Shown here piece after piece: positions 9,623 through 17,177 of a stretch of 64,000 bases of DNA; the stretch's first letter is position 1; each line of letters starts with the position of its first letter. The stretch comes from Streptomyces sp. NBC_01481 (GTDB lineage Bacteria > Actinomycetota > Actinomycetes > Streptomycetales > Streptomycetaceae), in assembly GCF_026339995.1 (NCBI RefSeq), contig NZ_JAPEPT010000001.1, positions 1,438,501 to 1,502,500 of the forward strand, written 5' to 3'. Position numbers and translations under genes: made by a program. Under the pieces are notes generated by a model. The model had not been told where the DNA came from and searched no databases. It saw nothing but the letters and a program-made list of their open reading frames with translations.

Positions 9623-10687
9623 ATGAACGTTGTGACCCCGGTTGGCGGCGACAGCGTGGCGGCCCACTCCTGGCCGGGCGTGCTGGAGGCCCTCCTCAGC
9701 AACCGCGACCAGAGCGCCGACGCCACCGCATGGGCCATGGACCGCATCCTCAGCGGCGAGGCGACGAACGCCCAGATCGCCGGCTTCGCGGTGGCCCTGC
9801 GGGCCAAGGGCGAGACGGTCGAGGAGATCTCCGGTCTCGTACGGACCATGTACGCGCACGCGAACCTGATCGAGGTGCCCGGGCCCAGCGTCGACATCGT
9901 CGGCACGGGCGGCGACGGGGCCAAGACCGTGAACATCTCCACGATGTCCGCGATCGTGGTCGCCGGGACCGGCGCGAAGGTCGTCAAGCACGGCAATCGC
10001 GCCGCGTCCTCGGCGAGCGGCGCGTCCGACGTACTGGAGAAGCTCGGCGTCAATCTGGAACTGACCCCGCAGCGGGTCGCCCAGGTCGCCGAGGAGGCGG
10101 GGATCACCTTCTGCTTCGCTGTGAAGTTCCACCCCGCGCTCCGGCATGTGGCGGCCGCCCGCAAGGAGCTGGGCATCCGCACCACGTTCAACTTCCTCGG
10201 CCCGCTCACCAACCCGGCGAAGGTGAAGGCCCAGGCCACGGGTGTGGCGGACGCCCGGATGGCGCCGATCATGGCCGGGGTACTGGCCGAGCGCGGATCC
10301 TCGGCGCTGGTCTTCCGCGGCGACGACGGCCTGGACGAGCTGACGACGACGGCCACCTCGCGCGTGTGGGTCGTGCGGGACGGGACGGTGCGCGAGGAGG
10401 CCTTCGACCCGCGGGACATCGGCATCGACCTGGTGCCGGTGGAGGCCCTGCGGGGCGCGGACGCCTCGTTCAACGCGGATGTCGCGCGCCGGCTGCTGAG
10501 CGGCGAGACCGGGCCCGTACGGGACGCGGTGCTGCTGAACGCGGCGGGGGCGCTGGTGGCGCTGGAGCCGACGGACGGCACGCTCAACGAGCAGCTTGCG
10601 GCTGGCATGGCCAGGGCCGCGAAGTCGATCGACTCGGGTGCGGCCAAAGCCGCGCTCGAGCGCTGGGTGGCTGTCAGTAACGCGTAG
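9623..10687 (+). CDS. trpD: Anthranilate phosphoribosyltransferase
   Basis: Second step of tryptophan synthesis: joins anthranilate to PRPP. The 354-aa protein has the family PRPP/Mg motif [14 protein letters not shown] near residue 92, then KHGNRAASS and the conserved NFLGPLTNP. Full length for TrpD. The ATG at 9623 follows a CAGGAGTGG ribosome site. It stands alone here, with no other trp gene adjacent; the anthranilate synthase gene lies about 25 kb away at 34821-36698. Confidence 0.95.
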   Translation: MNVVTPVGGDSVAAHSWPGVLEALLSNRDQSADATAWAMDRILSGEATNAQIAGFAVALRAKGETVEEISGLVRTMYAHANLIEVPGPSVDIVGTGGDGAKTVNISTMSAIVVAGTGAKVVKHGNRAASSASGASDVLEKLGVNLELTPQRVAQVAEEAGITFCFAVKFHPALRHVAAARKELGIRTTFNFLGPLTNPAKVKAQATGVADARMAPIMAGVLAERGSSALVFRGDDGLDELTTTATSRVWVVRDGTVREEAFDPRDIGIDLVPVEALRGADASFNADVARRLLSGETGPVRDAVLLNAAGALVALEPTDGTLNEQLAAGMARAAKSIDSGAAKAALERWVAVSNA

Positions 10688-10769
10688 GCGCCCTCGGGGC
10701 GCGGGATTTCGGGGCGCCGGGCACTGGGGCGCAGCCCCCGGATCCCGCGTCCCGGGATGCGGACACGGC
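10688..10769. other. Short GC-rich spacer with partial repeat-like sequence
   Basis: The gap after trpD contains GGCGCCC/GGGGCGC-type runs, including GGGGCGCAGCCCC, that resemble fragments of the longer GC-rich intergenic repeats described below at 12640, 34586 and 44270. No gene was seen. The promoter and riboswitch of the next gene follow directly. Confidence 0.4.
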
Positions 10770-10799
10770 TTGCGACGGCGCGAACGACTGGCATACTTC
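10770..10799 (+). promoter_or_regulatory. Promoter upstream of SAM riboswitch
   Basis: TTGCGA (10770-10775) and ATACTT (10793-10798) are separated by 17 bp, so transcription would start about where the riboswitch begins (about 10805). Confidence 0.6.
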
Positions 10800-10805
10800 T
10801 CGGCA

Positions 10806-10918
10806 GGTCATGAGTGACAGCGAATAAGCCCCGGCTCGCTGTCCGGCAACCCTCCGTCCGTGGCGGGGTGCCCCGGGTGAAGACCAGGCCGCAGGCAGCG
10901 AGGTCTGCGGCAAGCGCG
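10806..10918 (+). promoter_or_regulatory. SAM-IV-type S-adenosylmethionine riboswitch
   Basis: The segment starts GGTCATGAGTG, contains CCGGCTCGCTG, CCGGCAACCCTCC, GGGGTGCCCCGGGTGA and closes with GACC. This is the conserved SAM-binding core shared by SAM-I/IV riboswitches, in the arrangement I recognise as SAM-IV of Streptomyces and mycobacteria. P1 forms between GGTC (10806-10809) and GACC (10882-10885). A downstream 7-bp stem GCCGCAG/CTGCGGC (10888-10894 with 10905-10911) fits the 3' helix of SAM-IV. A further hairpin GGACCCC/GGGGTCC (10918-10924 with 10935-10941) may be part of the expression platform. Confidence 0.85.
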
Positions 10919-10963
10919 GACCCCTGCACACCCTGGGGTCCTGGTCCTCAAGGGAGCAGTCTC

Positions 10964-10984
10964 GTGAGCAAGCGAATGCGATAG
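10964..10984 (+). CDS. Six-codon upstream ORF (leader peptide VSKRMR)
   Basis: GTG-AGC-AAG-CGA-ATG-CGA-TAG with a good ribosome site (AGGGAG, 10951-10956) 7 nt upstream, placed between the SAM riboswitch and the aminotransferase gene. The stop codon is embedded in a hairpin (GGGCTT 10984-10989 with AAGCCC 10993-10998). The dedicated RBS and the hairpin at the stop suggest that it is translated and has a regulatory role. I cannot name a family for it. Confidence 0.5.
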   Translation: MSKRMR

Positions 10985-11125
10985 GGCTTCACAAGCCCCC
11001 ACTTCAGTACGCCTCCGCGCGGCGATCGCCGTGCAGTCGAGGCAACCCCCGTGCGGCGAGCGGCCGTTGAGCGCCCGCACGGGTCTGCCGAAGCCAATTC
11101 GCCTGACCTGCCGGGAGATACCGCC

Positions 11126-12559
11126 ATGTCCGCACGCCCCAACGCCGTTGCCACCGTCGCGTCTTCTGCCTCCTCCGACTCCTCCGCCGTTTCCGACTCC
11201 TCCGCCTGCTCCGGGTCCGCCGACCCCGCCTGCGGGGCACCGCTGCCGGTGCTCGGCCGCGATGTGACCGTCCCGCTGGTCACCGGCGGCGAGGTCACCT
11301 ACGCCGCCCTCGACTACGCGGCCAGCGCCCCGGCCCTGCAGCGGGTGTGGGACGACGTCGCCGCGTACGCGCCGTACTACGGCAGCGTCCACCGCGGCGC
11401 CGGGTATCTCTCGCAGCTGTCCACGGACCTCTTCGAGAACAGCCGCGTCACGGTCGCCGAGTTCCTCGACTGCCGCCCGGACGACCAGGTCGTCTTCACC
11501 CGCTCGACCACGGACTCCCTCAATCTGCTGGCGGCCGTGATCCCCGCGGACTGCGAGGTCTTCGTCTTCGAGACCGAGCACCACGCCTCGCTGCTGCCGT
11601 GGCAGGACGCCCGGGTGACCTATCTGAACGCCCCGCGCACCCCGGCCGAGGCGGTCCGCACGCTGGAGCTCGCCCTCGCCGGCCGTGACCCGTACGGCCC
11701 TGCGCTGGTCTGCGTGACCGGCGCGTCGAACGTCACCGGTGAACTGTGGCCCGTGAAGGAGCTGGCGGCCGCGGCGCACGCGCACGGCGCGCGGATCGTC
11801 CTGGACGCGGCTCAGCTCGCGCCGCACCACCCGGTCTCCGTGCGGGACCTGGACGTCGACTGGGTCGCCTTCTCCGGGCACAAGCTGTACGCGCCGTTCG
11901 GCTCGGGTGTGCTCGCGGGCCGCGCGGACTGGCTGCAGGAGGCCGAGCCGTACCTCGCGGGCGGAGGTGCTTCACGGAAGGTGGCCCGCCGCGCGGACGG
12001 CGGCGTCGACGTCGACTGGCACACCACGGCGGCCCGCCACGAGGCCGGCTCGCCGAACGTCATCGGGGTCTACTCGATCGCCTCCGCCTGCAAGGCGCTC
12101 ACCGAGGCCGGCTTCGACCGGCTGGTGGCGCGGGAGCAGCAGCTCGTGGCGAGGGTGCGGGCGGGCCTCGCGGAGGTCCCGCAGGTGAAGGTCCTCTCGC
12201 TCTTCGGCGACGATGCCCCGCGCGTCGGCGTCATCTCGTTCGTGGTCGAGGGCTGGAACAGCTCGCACTTCGCGGCGGCGCTCTCGGCGGAGTACGGCAT
12301 CGGCGTCCGGGACGGCCTGTTCTGCGCCCACCCCCTGGTGCGCACACTGCTCGGCACCGACGCGCAGGACCCGGGCGAGTGCGGCGCCCCGGAGGCGGAG
12401 CCCGGCGAGCCCTCGCTCAACGCGATCCGGGTCAGCTTCGGGGCGGGTACGCCGGATGAGCATGTGGAGCGCTTCGTACGGGCGGTGAAGGAGCTGGTCG
12501 CGGACGGCGCGAAGTGGACGTACCACACGGAGGACGGCCGCTGCGTCCCGGCGGTCTGA
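11126..12559 (+). CDS. Class V aminotransferase-fold PLP enzyme (cysteine desulfurase-like)
   Basis: 477-aa PLP-dependent enzyme of the aminotransferase class V/cysteine desulfurase superfamily. The PLP lysine lies in VDWVAFSGHKLYAPFGSGVL (about residue 253), the cofactor Asp in VLDAAQLAPHH, and TRSTTDSLN forms the phosphate-binding area. Residues 1-35 are a Ser/Ala-rich, probably disordered tail. The ATG at 11126 follows CGGGAG. Because it is the first full gene behind a SAM riboswitch, a role in sulfur amino-acid metabolism is inferred; the substrate is unknown. A desulfurase, lyase or true aminotransferase would all fit the fold. Confidence 0.82.
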   Translation: MSARPNAVATVASSASSDSSAVSDSSACSGSADPACGAPLPVLGRDVTVPLVTGGEVTYAALDYAASAPALQRVWDDVAAYAPYYGSVHRGAGYLSQLSTDLFENSRVTVAEFLDCRPDDQVVFTRSTTDSLNLLAAVIPADCEVFVFETEHHASLLPWQDARVTYLNAPRTPAEAVRTLELALAGRDPYGPALVCVTGASNVTGELWPVKELAAAAHAHGARIVLDAAQLAPHHPVSVRDLDVDWVAFSGHKLYAPFGSGVLAGRADWLQEAEPYLAGGGASRKVARRADGGVDVDWHTTAARHEAGSPNVIGVYSIASACKALTEAGFDRLVAREQQLVARVRAGLAEVPQVKVLSLFGDDAPRVGVISFVVEGWNSSHFAAALSAEYGIGVRDGLFCAHPLVRTLLGTDAQDPGECGAPEAEPGEPSLNAIRVSFGAGTPDEHVERFVRAVKELVADGAKWTYHTEDGRCVPAV

Positions 12560-12639
12560 CCGGGCGGCGGCGGCCCGTGCGGGGCGTGCGCCTCGGGCTG
12601 CACGGTGCGGCTGCGCCTGCAGTGCTGTTCCCCCGTACG

Positions 12640-12795
12640 CGCTGCGCGCGTGTCCTCAATCGCCGGACGGGCTGAAGGTACGGCCAGGACCTTCAGCCCG
12701 TGGGGGGGTCCCCCGGACGAAGTCTGGGGGACCTTGAGGCGCGGGGTCCGGGGCGGAGTCCCGGTTATGGGAAGGGCCGGTAGGGGAAAGATCAG
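12640..12795. repeat. GC-rich intergenic repeat, copy A
   Basis: Contains CCTCAATCGCCGGACGGGCTGAA, a 13-bp perfect stem (12667-12679 with 12689-12701) and a second stem GGTCCCCC/GGGGGACC. It then has the GCGGGGTCCGGGGCGGAG string and GGTAGGGGAAA, shared with the gaps at 34586-34830 and 44270-44612. The first stem lies where a terminator for the aminotransferase gene would be expected. The rest of the 282-bp gap (12560-12841) shows nothing else. Confidence 0.6.
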
Positions 12796-12841
12796 CCCGA
12801 CGCGCGGCCGAGCCGCACTCCCGCACCCCCCGCCGGAGGCG

Positions 12842-13123
12842 CTACGCGTCGAGGCCGATCGCGAACGCCGCCTCCAGGTCGTGCTGCGAGTACGTACGGA
12901 ACGCGACATGCGTGTCCGTGCCCTCCACCCCCGGGATCTTGCTGATCCGGCCGGGGATGACGTCCGCCAGGTCCTCGTGCTTGGTCACCCGCACCATGGC
13001 GATCAGGTCGTACGTGCCGGTGACCGAGAAGACCTCGCTCACGCTGTCGAGCGCGGCGATCGACTCGGCGATCTCGGGGATGCGGTCCACGCTGGTCTTG
13101 ATGAGCACGATCGCGGTGATCAC
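12842..13123 (-). CDS. Stand-alone Lrp/AsnC ligand-binding domain protein
   Basis: 93-aa protein made only of the Lrp/AsnC effector-binding (RAM) fold, with no DNA-binding helix-turn-helix. The pattern is IVLIKTSVDRIPEIAESIAA, then SVTGTYDLIAMVRV, then KIPGVEGTDTHVAF. Such proteins bind amino acids or small effectors and may oligomerise with full-length Lrp regulators (family knowledge). The ATG overlaps the rhomboid gene stop by 4 bp (ATGA), so it is translated downstream of the protease gene. The partner is unknown. Confidence 0.85.
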   Translation of the reverse strand: MITAIVLIKTSVDRIPEIAESIAALDSVSEVFSVTGTYDLIAMVRVTKHEDLADVIPGRISKIPGVEGTDTHVAFRTYSQHDLEAAFAIGLDA

Positions 13124-13842
13124 GGCTGGCGTTCTCCCTCAGTGGCCGCTGCTTGGGCCTTCACTCTAGTACTACGGCGGAAACGTCCCCAGGCGTACAG
13201 AAACCCCACCCCGAACCCCACCAGATGCGCCAGATACGCCACCCCAGGACCGCTGCCCGCGCCCTGGGCGGCCAGCCATTGCAGCACGAACCAGAAGATC
13301 AGCACGATCCACGCGGGAAAGCGCAGCGGCAGGAAGAAGAGGAACGGGAAGAGACTGGTGACCCGGGCCCTCGGGAAGAGGTAGAGGAACGCGCCGAGCA
13401 CCCCCGAGATCGCCCCGGACGCCCCCACCAGGGTCTGATCGGATTCGGCGTTGGCCACCGCGTAGGCGAGCAGCGCGAGGTAGCCGCAGCCGGCATAGAA
13501 GAGGGCGAACTCCAGCTGCCCGAGGCGTTCCTCGGCCATCGCCCCGAAGACGAAGAGGAAGAGCATGTTGCCGAGCAGATGCAGCCAACTGCCGTGGACG
13601 AAGAGGGCGGTGAGCGGGGTGAGGAGAGCGTCGGGGGAACTGCTGATCAGTTCCTCGGGGATCACGCCCCACCGCTCGAAGTACCCGCTCTGCGCGGTGA
13701 GCAGCGCGTCACCGGTGCCGAACACCGGATTGAGGCCCGAGACCGGACTGATCACGAACACGGCACAGCAGACGGCGATCACGCCGTATGTCACCGAAGG
13801 CCCGGTGACCGCGCCCCGGACCGCACCCCGCCAACCGATCAT
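13120..13842 (-). CDS. Rhomboid family intramembrane serine protease
   Basis: 240-aa multi-helix membrane protein with the rhomboid catalytic signature: HGSWLHLLGN (His/Asn support residues), GASGAISG (nucleophilic Ser) and AHLVGFGVG (catalytic His). It cleaves transmembrane substrates within the bilayer. The ATG at 13842 (MIGWRG) is chosen as the first Met before the first helix; there is no good RBS, so the start is uncertain. Its stop overlaps the start of the Lrp-like gene. Confidence 0.87.
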   Translation of the reverse strand: MIGWRGAVRGAVTGPSVTYGVIAVCCAVFVISPVSGLNPVFGTGDALLTAQSGYFERWGVIPEELISSSPDALLTPLTALFVHGSWLHLLGNMLFLFVFGAMAEERLGQLEFALFYAGCGYLALLAYAVANAESDQTLVGASGAISGVLGAFLYLFPRARVTSLFPFLFFLPLRFPAWIVLIFWFVLQWLAAQGAGSGPGVAYLAHLVGFGVGFLYAWGRFRRSTRVKAQAAATEGERQP

Positions 13843-13993
13843 GGACAGAGCATGGCGTAGCGGGACCGAACGGTACAGGGTGCCTCGCCGCGCCCTGGGG
13901 TACCTGCGAGGCCGTAGGGTTACGGGCAGTACACCCGCAGTTCGACGGCGCACAGCGGCACCCGCACCCTGCACGACGAAAAAGGACGGCACG

Positions 13994-14236
13994 ATGACGA
14001 CGGTTCCCTCGCCGACCGCCACGACCCGCTGGCGCTGCACGCTCTGTGGCAACCTCACGCGCTTCGACGTCACCCGCTCCTCCAAGGTCGTCGAGTACGT
14101 CCATCTGGACCTGGCCGGAGAGCCGACGGTCGAGGAGCGCGAGGTGGTCAGTGAGACCATCGAGTCGGTGCGCTGCCGTTGGTGCAATGCGGTGGACCAG
14201 ATCGAGCTGGTGGACAGGCCGGGCGCCGGCTCCTGA
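13994..14236 (+). CDS. Small CxxC...CxxC zinc-ribbon-like protein
   Basis: 80-aa protein with two CxxC pairs (CTLCGN near residue 15 and CRWCNAV near residue 61) separated by about 43 residues, consistent with a single structural zinc site. The middle is acidic (EPTVEEREVVSETIESV). The ATG is preceded by AAAGGA. It lies 34 bp before the NYN-protein gene on the same strand and may be co-transcribed. Function unknown; nucleic-acid or protein binding would be typical of such ribbons. Confidence 0.75.
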   Translation: MTTVPSPTATTRWRCTLCGNLTRFDVTRSSKVVEYVHLDLAGEPTVEEREVVSETIESVRCRWCNAVDQIELVDRPGAGS

Positions 14237-14270
14237 GGGAGCGGCCCGAACGGTAGTGGGGTGACGGATC

Positions 14271-15632
14271 GTGGAGCAGCCTGAGAACGGCGCCGAGCCG
14301 GCCGGTGCGGCCGGTGACGCGGCCGAGGCGCTCGACCGCCCGCTGCCGGAAGGCGTACGGCGCCGTGTCGTCGCGCTCGTCTCGGACGCGTTCGGCGGCC
14401 TGACCGTCGCCGAACTTCCCACCCAGCTGCGGCAGTACGCCCGATTCACCCCGACTCGTCGCGCCAAATTCGCGGGCAACGCGATGGCCGCCGCCCTGGA
14501 GAACGACCCCGTTTTCCGCCAGCGCATCGGCGAGCGGCTCAGCCAGGCGCAGCCGGAACTGTCCGCCGCGCTGGAGTCCGGATCGCCCCCCGCGGCCGCC
14601 GATCCGGTCGATGTGGCGGCCGCCGCATATGTCCTTCGGCCCACCGGATGGGTGAAACTTGTCGCCGCCGCGGGCGAGGAGGCCCAGCGCGCCGACGCCG
14701 AGCGCGCGGACGAGGCCGGGCGGCGCGAGCTGGAGCGGCTGCGTGAGGAACTCGCCCAGGCCCGCGGACTGATCAAGAGCGAGACCGAGCACCTGCGTAC
14801 GGAGCTGGAGGCGGCACGCAAGGAAGCCGAATCGCTTCGCCGCAGACTGCGCAGCGTCGAGAACGACATGAAGCGCGCAGAGGCCGCTCTGCGCCGCAGG
14901 GACGCCGACACCGAGTCGATCAGGTCGGAGGCGGCCGCCCATGTCTCGGCGGCCGAGAGTGAGAGCCGGCGGCTCAAGGCGCGCCTCGGGGAGGCGGAGG
15001 CGGCCGTCGAGGCGGGCCGCCGGGCCGCCCGCGAGGGGCGCTCGATCGAGGACATGCGGCTGCGGCTGCTGCTGGACACCGTGCTCGACGCGGCCCAGGG
15101 GCTGCGCCGCGAACTGGCCCTCCCGCCGGCCGCCCTGCACCCGGCCGACACGGTCGACGCGGTCGAGCCGGGCCGGATGTCACCCAAGGACATCGCGGCC
15201 CGCGCGCTTTCCGAGACCGATCCCGCGCTGCTCGACCAGCTGCTCGCGCTGCCCCAGGCGCATCTGGTGGTGGACGGCTACAACGTCACCAAGACCGGCT
15301 ATCCGACGATGCCGCTGGAGAAGCAGCGGCTGCGGCTGCTCGGCGGGCTGTCGGTCCTCGCGGCGCAGACGGGTGCCGAGATCACCTGTGTCTTCGACGG
15401 GGCCGAGCTGGCGGCCCCGGTACTGCTCGCGCCGCCGCGCGGGGTGCGGGTGCTGTTCTCCAAGCCGGGCGTGACCGCCGACGAGCTGATCCGCCAACTT
15501 GTCCGCGCGGAGCCGCCGGGCCGGCCCGTGGTGGTGGTCTCCACCGACCGGGAGGTCGCCGACGGAGTGGCGAAGGCGGGCGCCAGGCCCGTCACGTCCG
15601 CCTTGTTGCTGAAGCGGCTTTCGAGGGTCTAA
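14271..15632 (+). CDS. Coiled-coil protein with C-terminal NYN (YacP-like) domain
   Basis: 453-aa protein. Residues 1-130 are an N-terminal helical domain, about 135-265 a long Glu/Arg/Ala-rich coiled coil, and about 315-450 a NYN/YacP-like PIN-type domain. That domain has the acidic motif LVVDGYNVTKTGYP and later CVFDGAEL and VVVSTDREV. NYN domains are metal-dependent RNases in several families (family knowledge), so an RNA-processing role is plausible but unproven. The GTG start lacks a strong RBS. A zinc-ribbon gene lies just upstream. Confidence 0.85.
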   Translation: MEQPENGAEPAGAAGDAAEALDRPLPEGVRRRVVALVSDAFGGLTVAELPTQLRQYARFTPTRRAKFAGNAMAAALENDPVFRQRIGERLSQAQPELSAALESGSPPAAADPVDVAAAAYVLRPTGWVKLVAAAGEEAQRADAERADEAGRRELERLREELAQARGLIKSETEHLRTELEAARKEAESLRRRLRSVENDMKRAEAALRRRDADTESIRSEAAAHVSAAESESRRLKARLGEAEAAVEAGRRAAREGRSIEDMRLRLLLDTVLDAAQGLRRELALPPAALHPADTVDAVEPGRMSPKDIAARALSETDPALLDQLLALPQAHLVVDGYNVTKTGYPTMPLEKQRLRLLGGLSVLAAQTGAEITCVFDGAELAAPVLLAPPRGVRVLFSKPGVTADELIRQLVRAEPPGRPVVVVSTDREVADGVAKAGARPVTSALLLKRLSRV

Positions 15633-15757
15633 GTAACTCCCGTGGCTAATGCCCGAATTCGCACCCATCTCGACTGAACGTAGTGTCAAGTGGCCACTAC
15701 TACGCGTGTGATGTGAGTAAAGAAACGCTCCGTGACGGAGATTTTTTGCGACAGGAT

Positions 15758-15787
15758 TTGAACTGATCACAAGAAGGTCACTAGGGT
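15758..15787 (+). promoter_or_regulatory. Vegetative-type promoter for the first NlpC/P60 gene
   Basis: TTGAAC (15758-15763), an 18-bp spacer and TAGGGT (15782-15787). The predicted start is near 15794, giving a leader of about 160 nt that contains the riboswitch below. Confidence 0.6.
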
Positions 15788-15794
15788 CGGGCCT

Positions 15795-15940
15795 CGAACC
15801 TTCGCGCGGTTGATCGCCCATCCGGGGCGAACAGCGAAGGTACCGCCGAGTCTGTGCAGTTCAGCCTGTTTTGCGGGGGTGCTGAATGCGCGGAGCCGGG
15901 GATTCAACCCCCCACAGCCCGGTAGGCGGCTCGAGGAAGA
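15795..15940 (+). promoter_or_regulatory. ydaO/yuaA-type (cyclic di-AMP) riboswitch
   Basis: The leader contains ACCGCCGAGTCTG, GCTGAATGCGCGGAGCCGGGG, then CAACCCCCCACAGCCCGGTAGGCGG. I recognise these as the conserved blocks of actinobacterial ydaO riboswitches, which typically precede cell-wall hydrolase genes. CCGCC near 15842 can pair with GGCGG near 15926 to close the element. It ends just before the AAGGAG ribosome site of the NlpC/P60 gene. The element appears somewhat short; boundaries are approximate. Confidence 0.75.
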
Positions 15941-15954
15941 AGGAGCTCGCCTTC

Positions 15955-16980
15955 GTGGCGTCCCACCGTCGTCCCAAGCAGCCGAGCCGCACCCGCGTGA
16001 CCGTGCTCACCGCGACCGCCGCCGCGGCCGTAGCCCTGACCTCCCAGGCCGCACAGGCCGAGCCGACGCCGAGCAAGAGCGAAGTCAAGGAGAAGGTCGA
16101 CAAGCTCTACGAAGAGGCGGAGAAGGCCACCGAGAAGTACAACGGGGCCAAGGAGCAGCAGGAGAAGCTCGAGAAGGAAGTCGACGCGCTGCAGGACAAG
16201 GTCGCCCGCGGTCAGGACGAGCTCAACACCCTGCGCGACGGCCTCGGTTCGGTGGCGAGCGCCCAGTACCGCTCCGGCGGGATCGACCCCGCGGTGCAGC
16301 TCTTCCTCTCCTCCGACCCGGACACCTACCTGGAGAAGGCCTCCGCGCTGGACCAGCTGGGCGCCAAGCAGACCGAGGCGCTGGCCGACATCCAGGCCAA
16401 GCAGCGGACCCTCGCGCAGCAGCGCAAGGAGGCCCAGGACAAGCTGGGTGACCTCGCCGACACGCGCAAGCAGCTGGGCGTCAAGAAGAAGGAAGTCCAG
16501 AGCAAGCTCGCCGCCGCGCAGAAGCTTCTCAACTCGCTGACCGCGTCGGAGCGCGCCGCGCTCTCCGCCGACGAGTCCCGCGCCAACCGCGACAACTCGC
16601 GTGCGGACCTCGGCAACTCGGTCCCCGCCTCGCAGCGTGCGGGCGCGGCCTTCGCCGCCGCGCAGAGCAAGATCGGTTCGCCGTACGTCTACGGCGCCTC
16701 GGGCCCCAGCTCCTTCGACTGCTCCGGACTGACCTCCTGGGCGTACTCGCAGGCCGGTGTCTCCATACCGCGCACCTCCCAGTCGCAGGCCAACGCCGGT
16801 ACGCGCATCTACTCGCAGGGCGGGCTCCAGCAGGGCGACCTGGTCATCTTCTACGGCGACATGCACCACGTCGGCCTCTACGCGGGCAACGGCCAGGTGC
16901 TGCACGCCCCGAAGCCCGGCGCCAGCGTGCGCTACGAGTCGATCAACAACATGCCGTTCCAGTTCGGCGTGCGTATCTGA
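15955..16980 (+). CDS. Secreted NlpC/P60 peptidoglycan hydrolase (riboswitch-controlled)
   Basis: 341-aa secreted endopeptidase. It has a Sec-type signal peptide (about residues 1-36, cleaved around AQA), a long Lys/Glu/Gln-rich coiled coil (about 40-215), and a C-terminal NlpC/P60 domain with catalytic Cys in SFDCSGLTSW and His in DMHHVGLYAG. It likely cuts stem peptides during growth or spore germination. The GTG at 15955 follows AAGGAG. A c-di-AMP-type riboswitch precedes it. The next gene (17178) is a paralogue with the same architecture. Confidence 0.92.
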   Translation: MASHRRPKQPSRTRVTVLTATAAAAVALTSQAAQAEPTPSKSEVKEKVDKLYEEAEKATEKYNGAKEQQEKLEKEVDALQDKVARGQDELNTLRDGLGSVASAQYRSGGIDPAVQLFLSSDPDTYLEKASALDQLGAKQTEALADIQAKQRTLAQQRKEAQDKLGDLADTRKQLGVKKKEVQSKLAAAQKLLNSLTASERAALSADESRANRDNSRADLGNSVPASQRAGAAFAAAQSKIGSPYVYGASGPSSFDCSGLTSWAYSQAGVSIPRTSQSQANAGTRIYSQGGLQQGDLVIFYGDMHHVGLYAGNGQVLHAPKPGASVRYESINNMPFQFGVRI

Positions 16981-17035
16981 CACGCGCCTCGCGCCCGCCC
17001 AAACGGGCGAATTACGTCACTTCCAACTGACGTCG

Positions 17036-17070
17036 CGCCCCGCCGGTGACCTGTGGTCTCCGGCGGGGCG
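17036..17070 (+). terminator. Hairpin terminator between the two NlpC/P60 genes
   Basis: 11-bp stem (CGCCCCGCCGG at 17036-17046 with its complement at 17060-17070) followed by TCACTTTGTG. It lies 56 bp after the first hydrolase stop. Confidence 0.75.
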
Positions 17071-17177
17071 TCACTTTGTGTGCCCATAACGGTCTTTGGA
17101 CGCTGTGTGCTCGCACGGCTACTGTCTGCCGCGCAACATCCCTCGTACATGTCGTACAGCGGAAGGGAGCGCGGCCC

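Noticed and set aside
7766..10147. Very long open frame on the minus strand (about 790 codons) antisense to qcrB and trpD
   Set aside because: Its composition is Arg/Gly/Asp/Val-rich low-similarity text that mirrors the real plus-strand genes. In GC-rich DNA the antisense frame lacks stops by codon bias alone.
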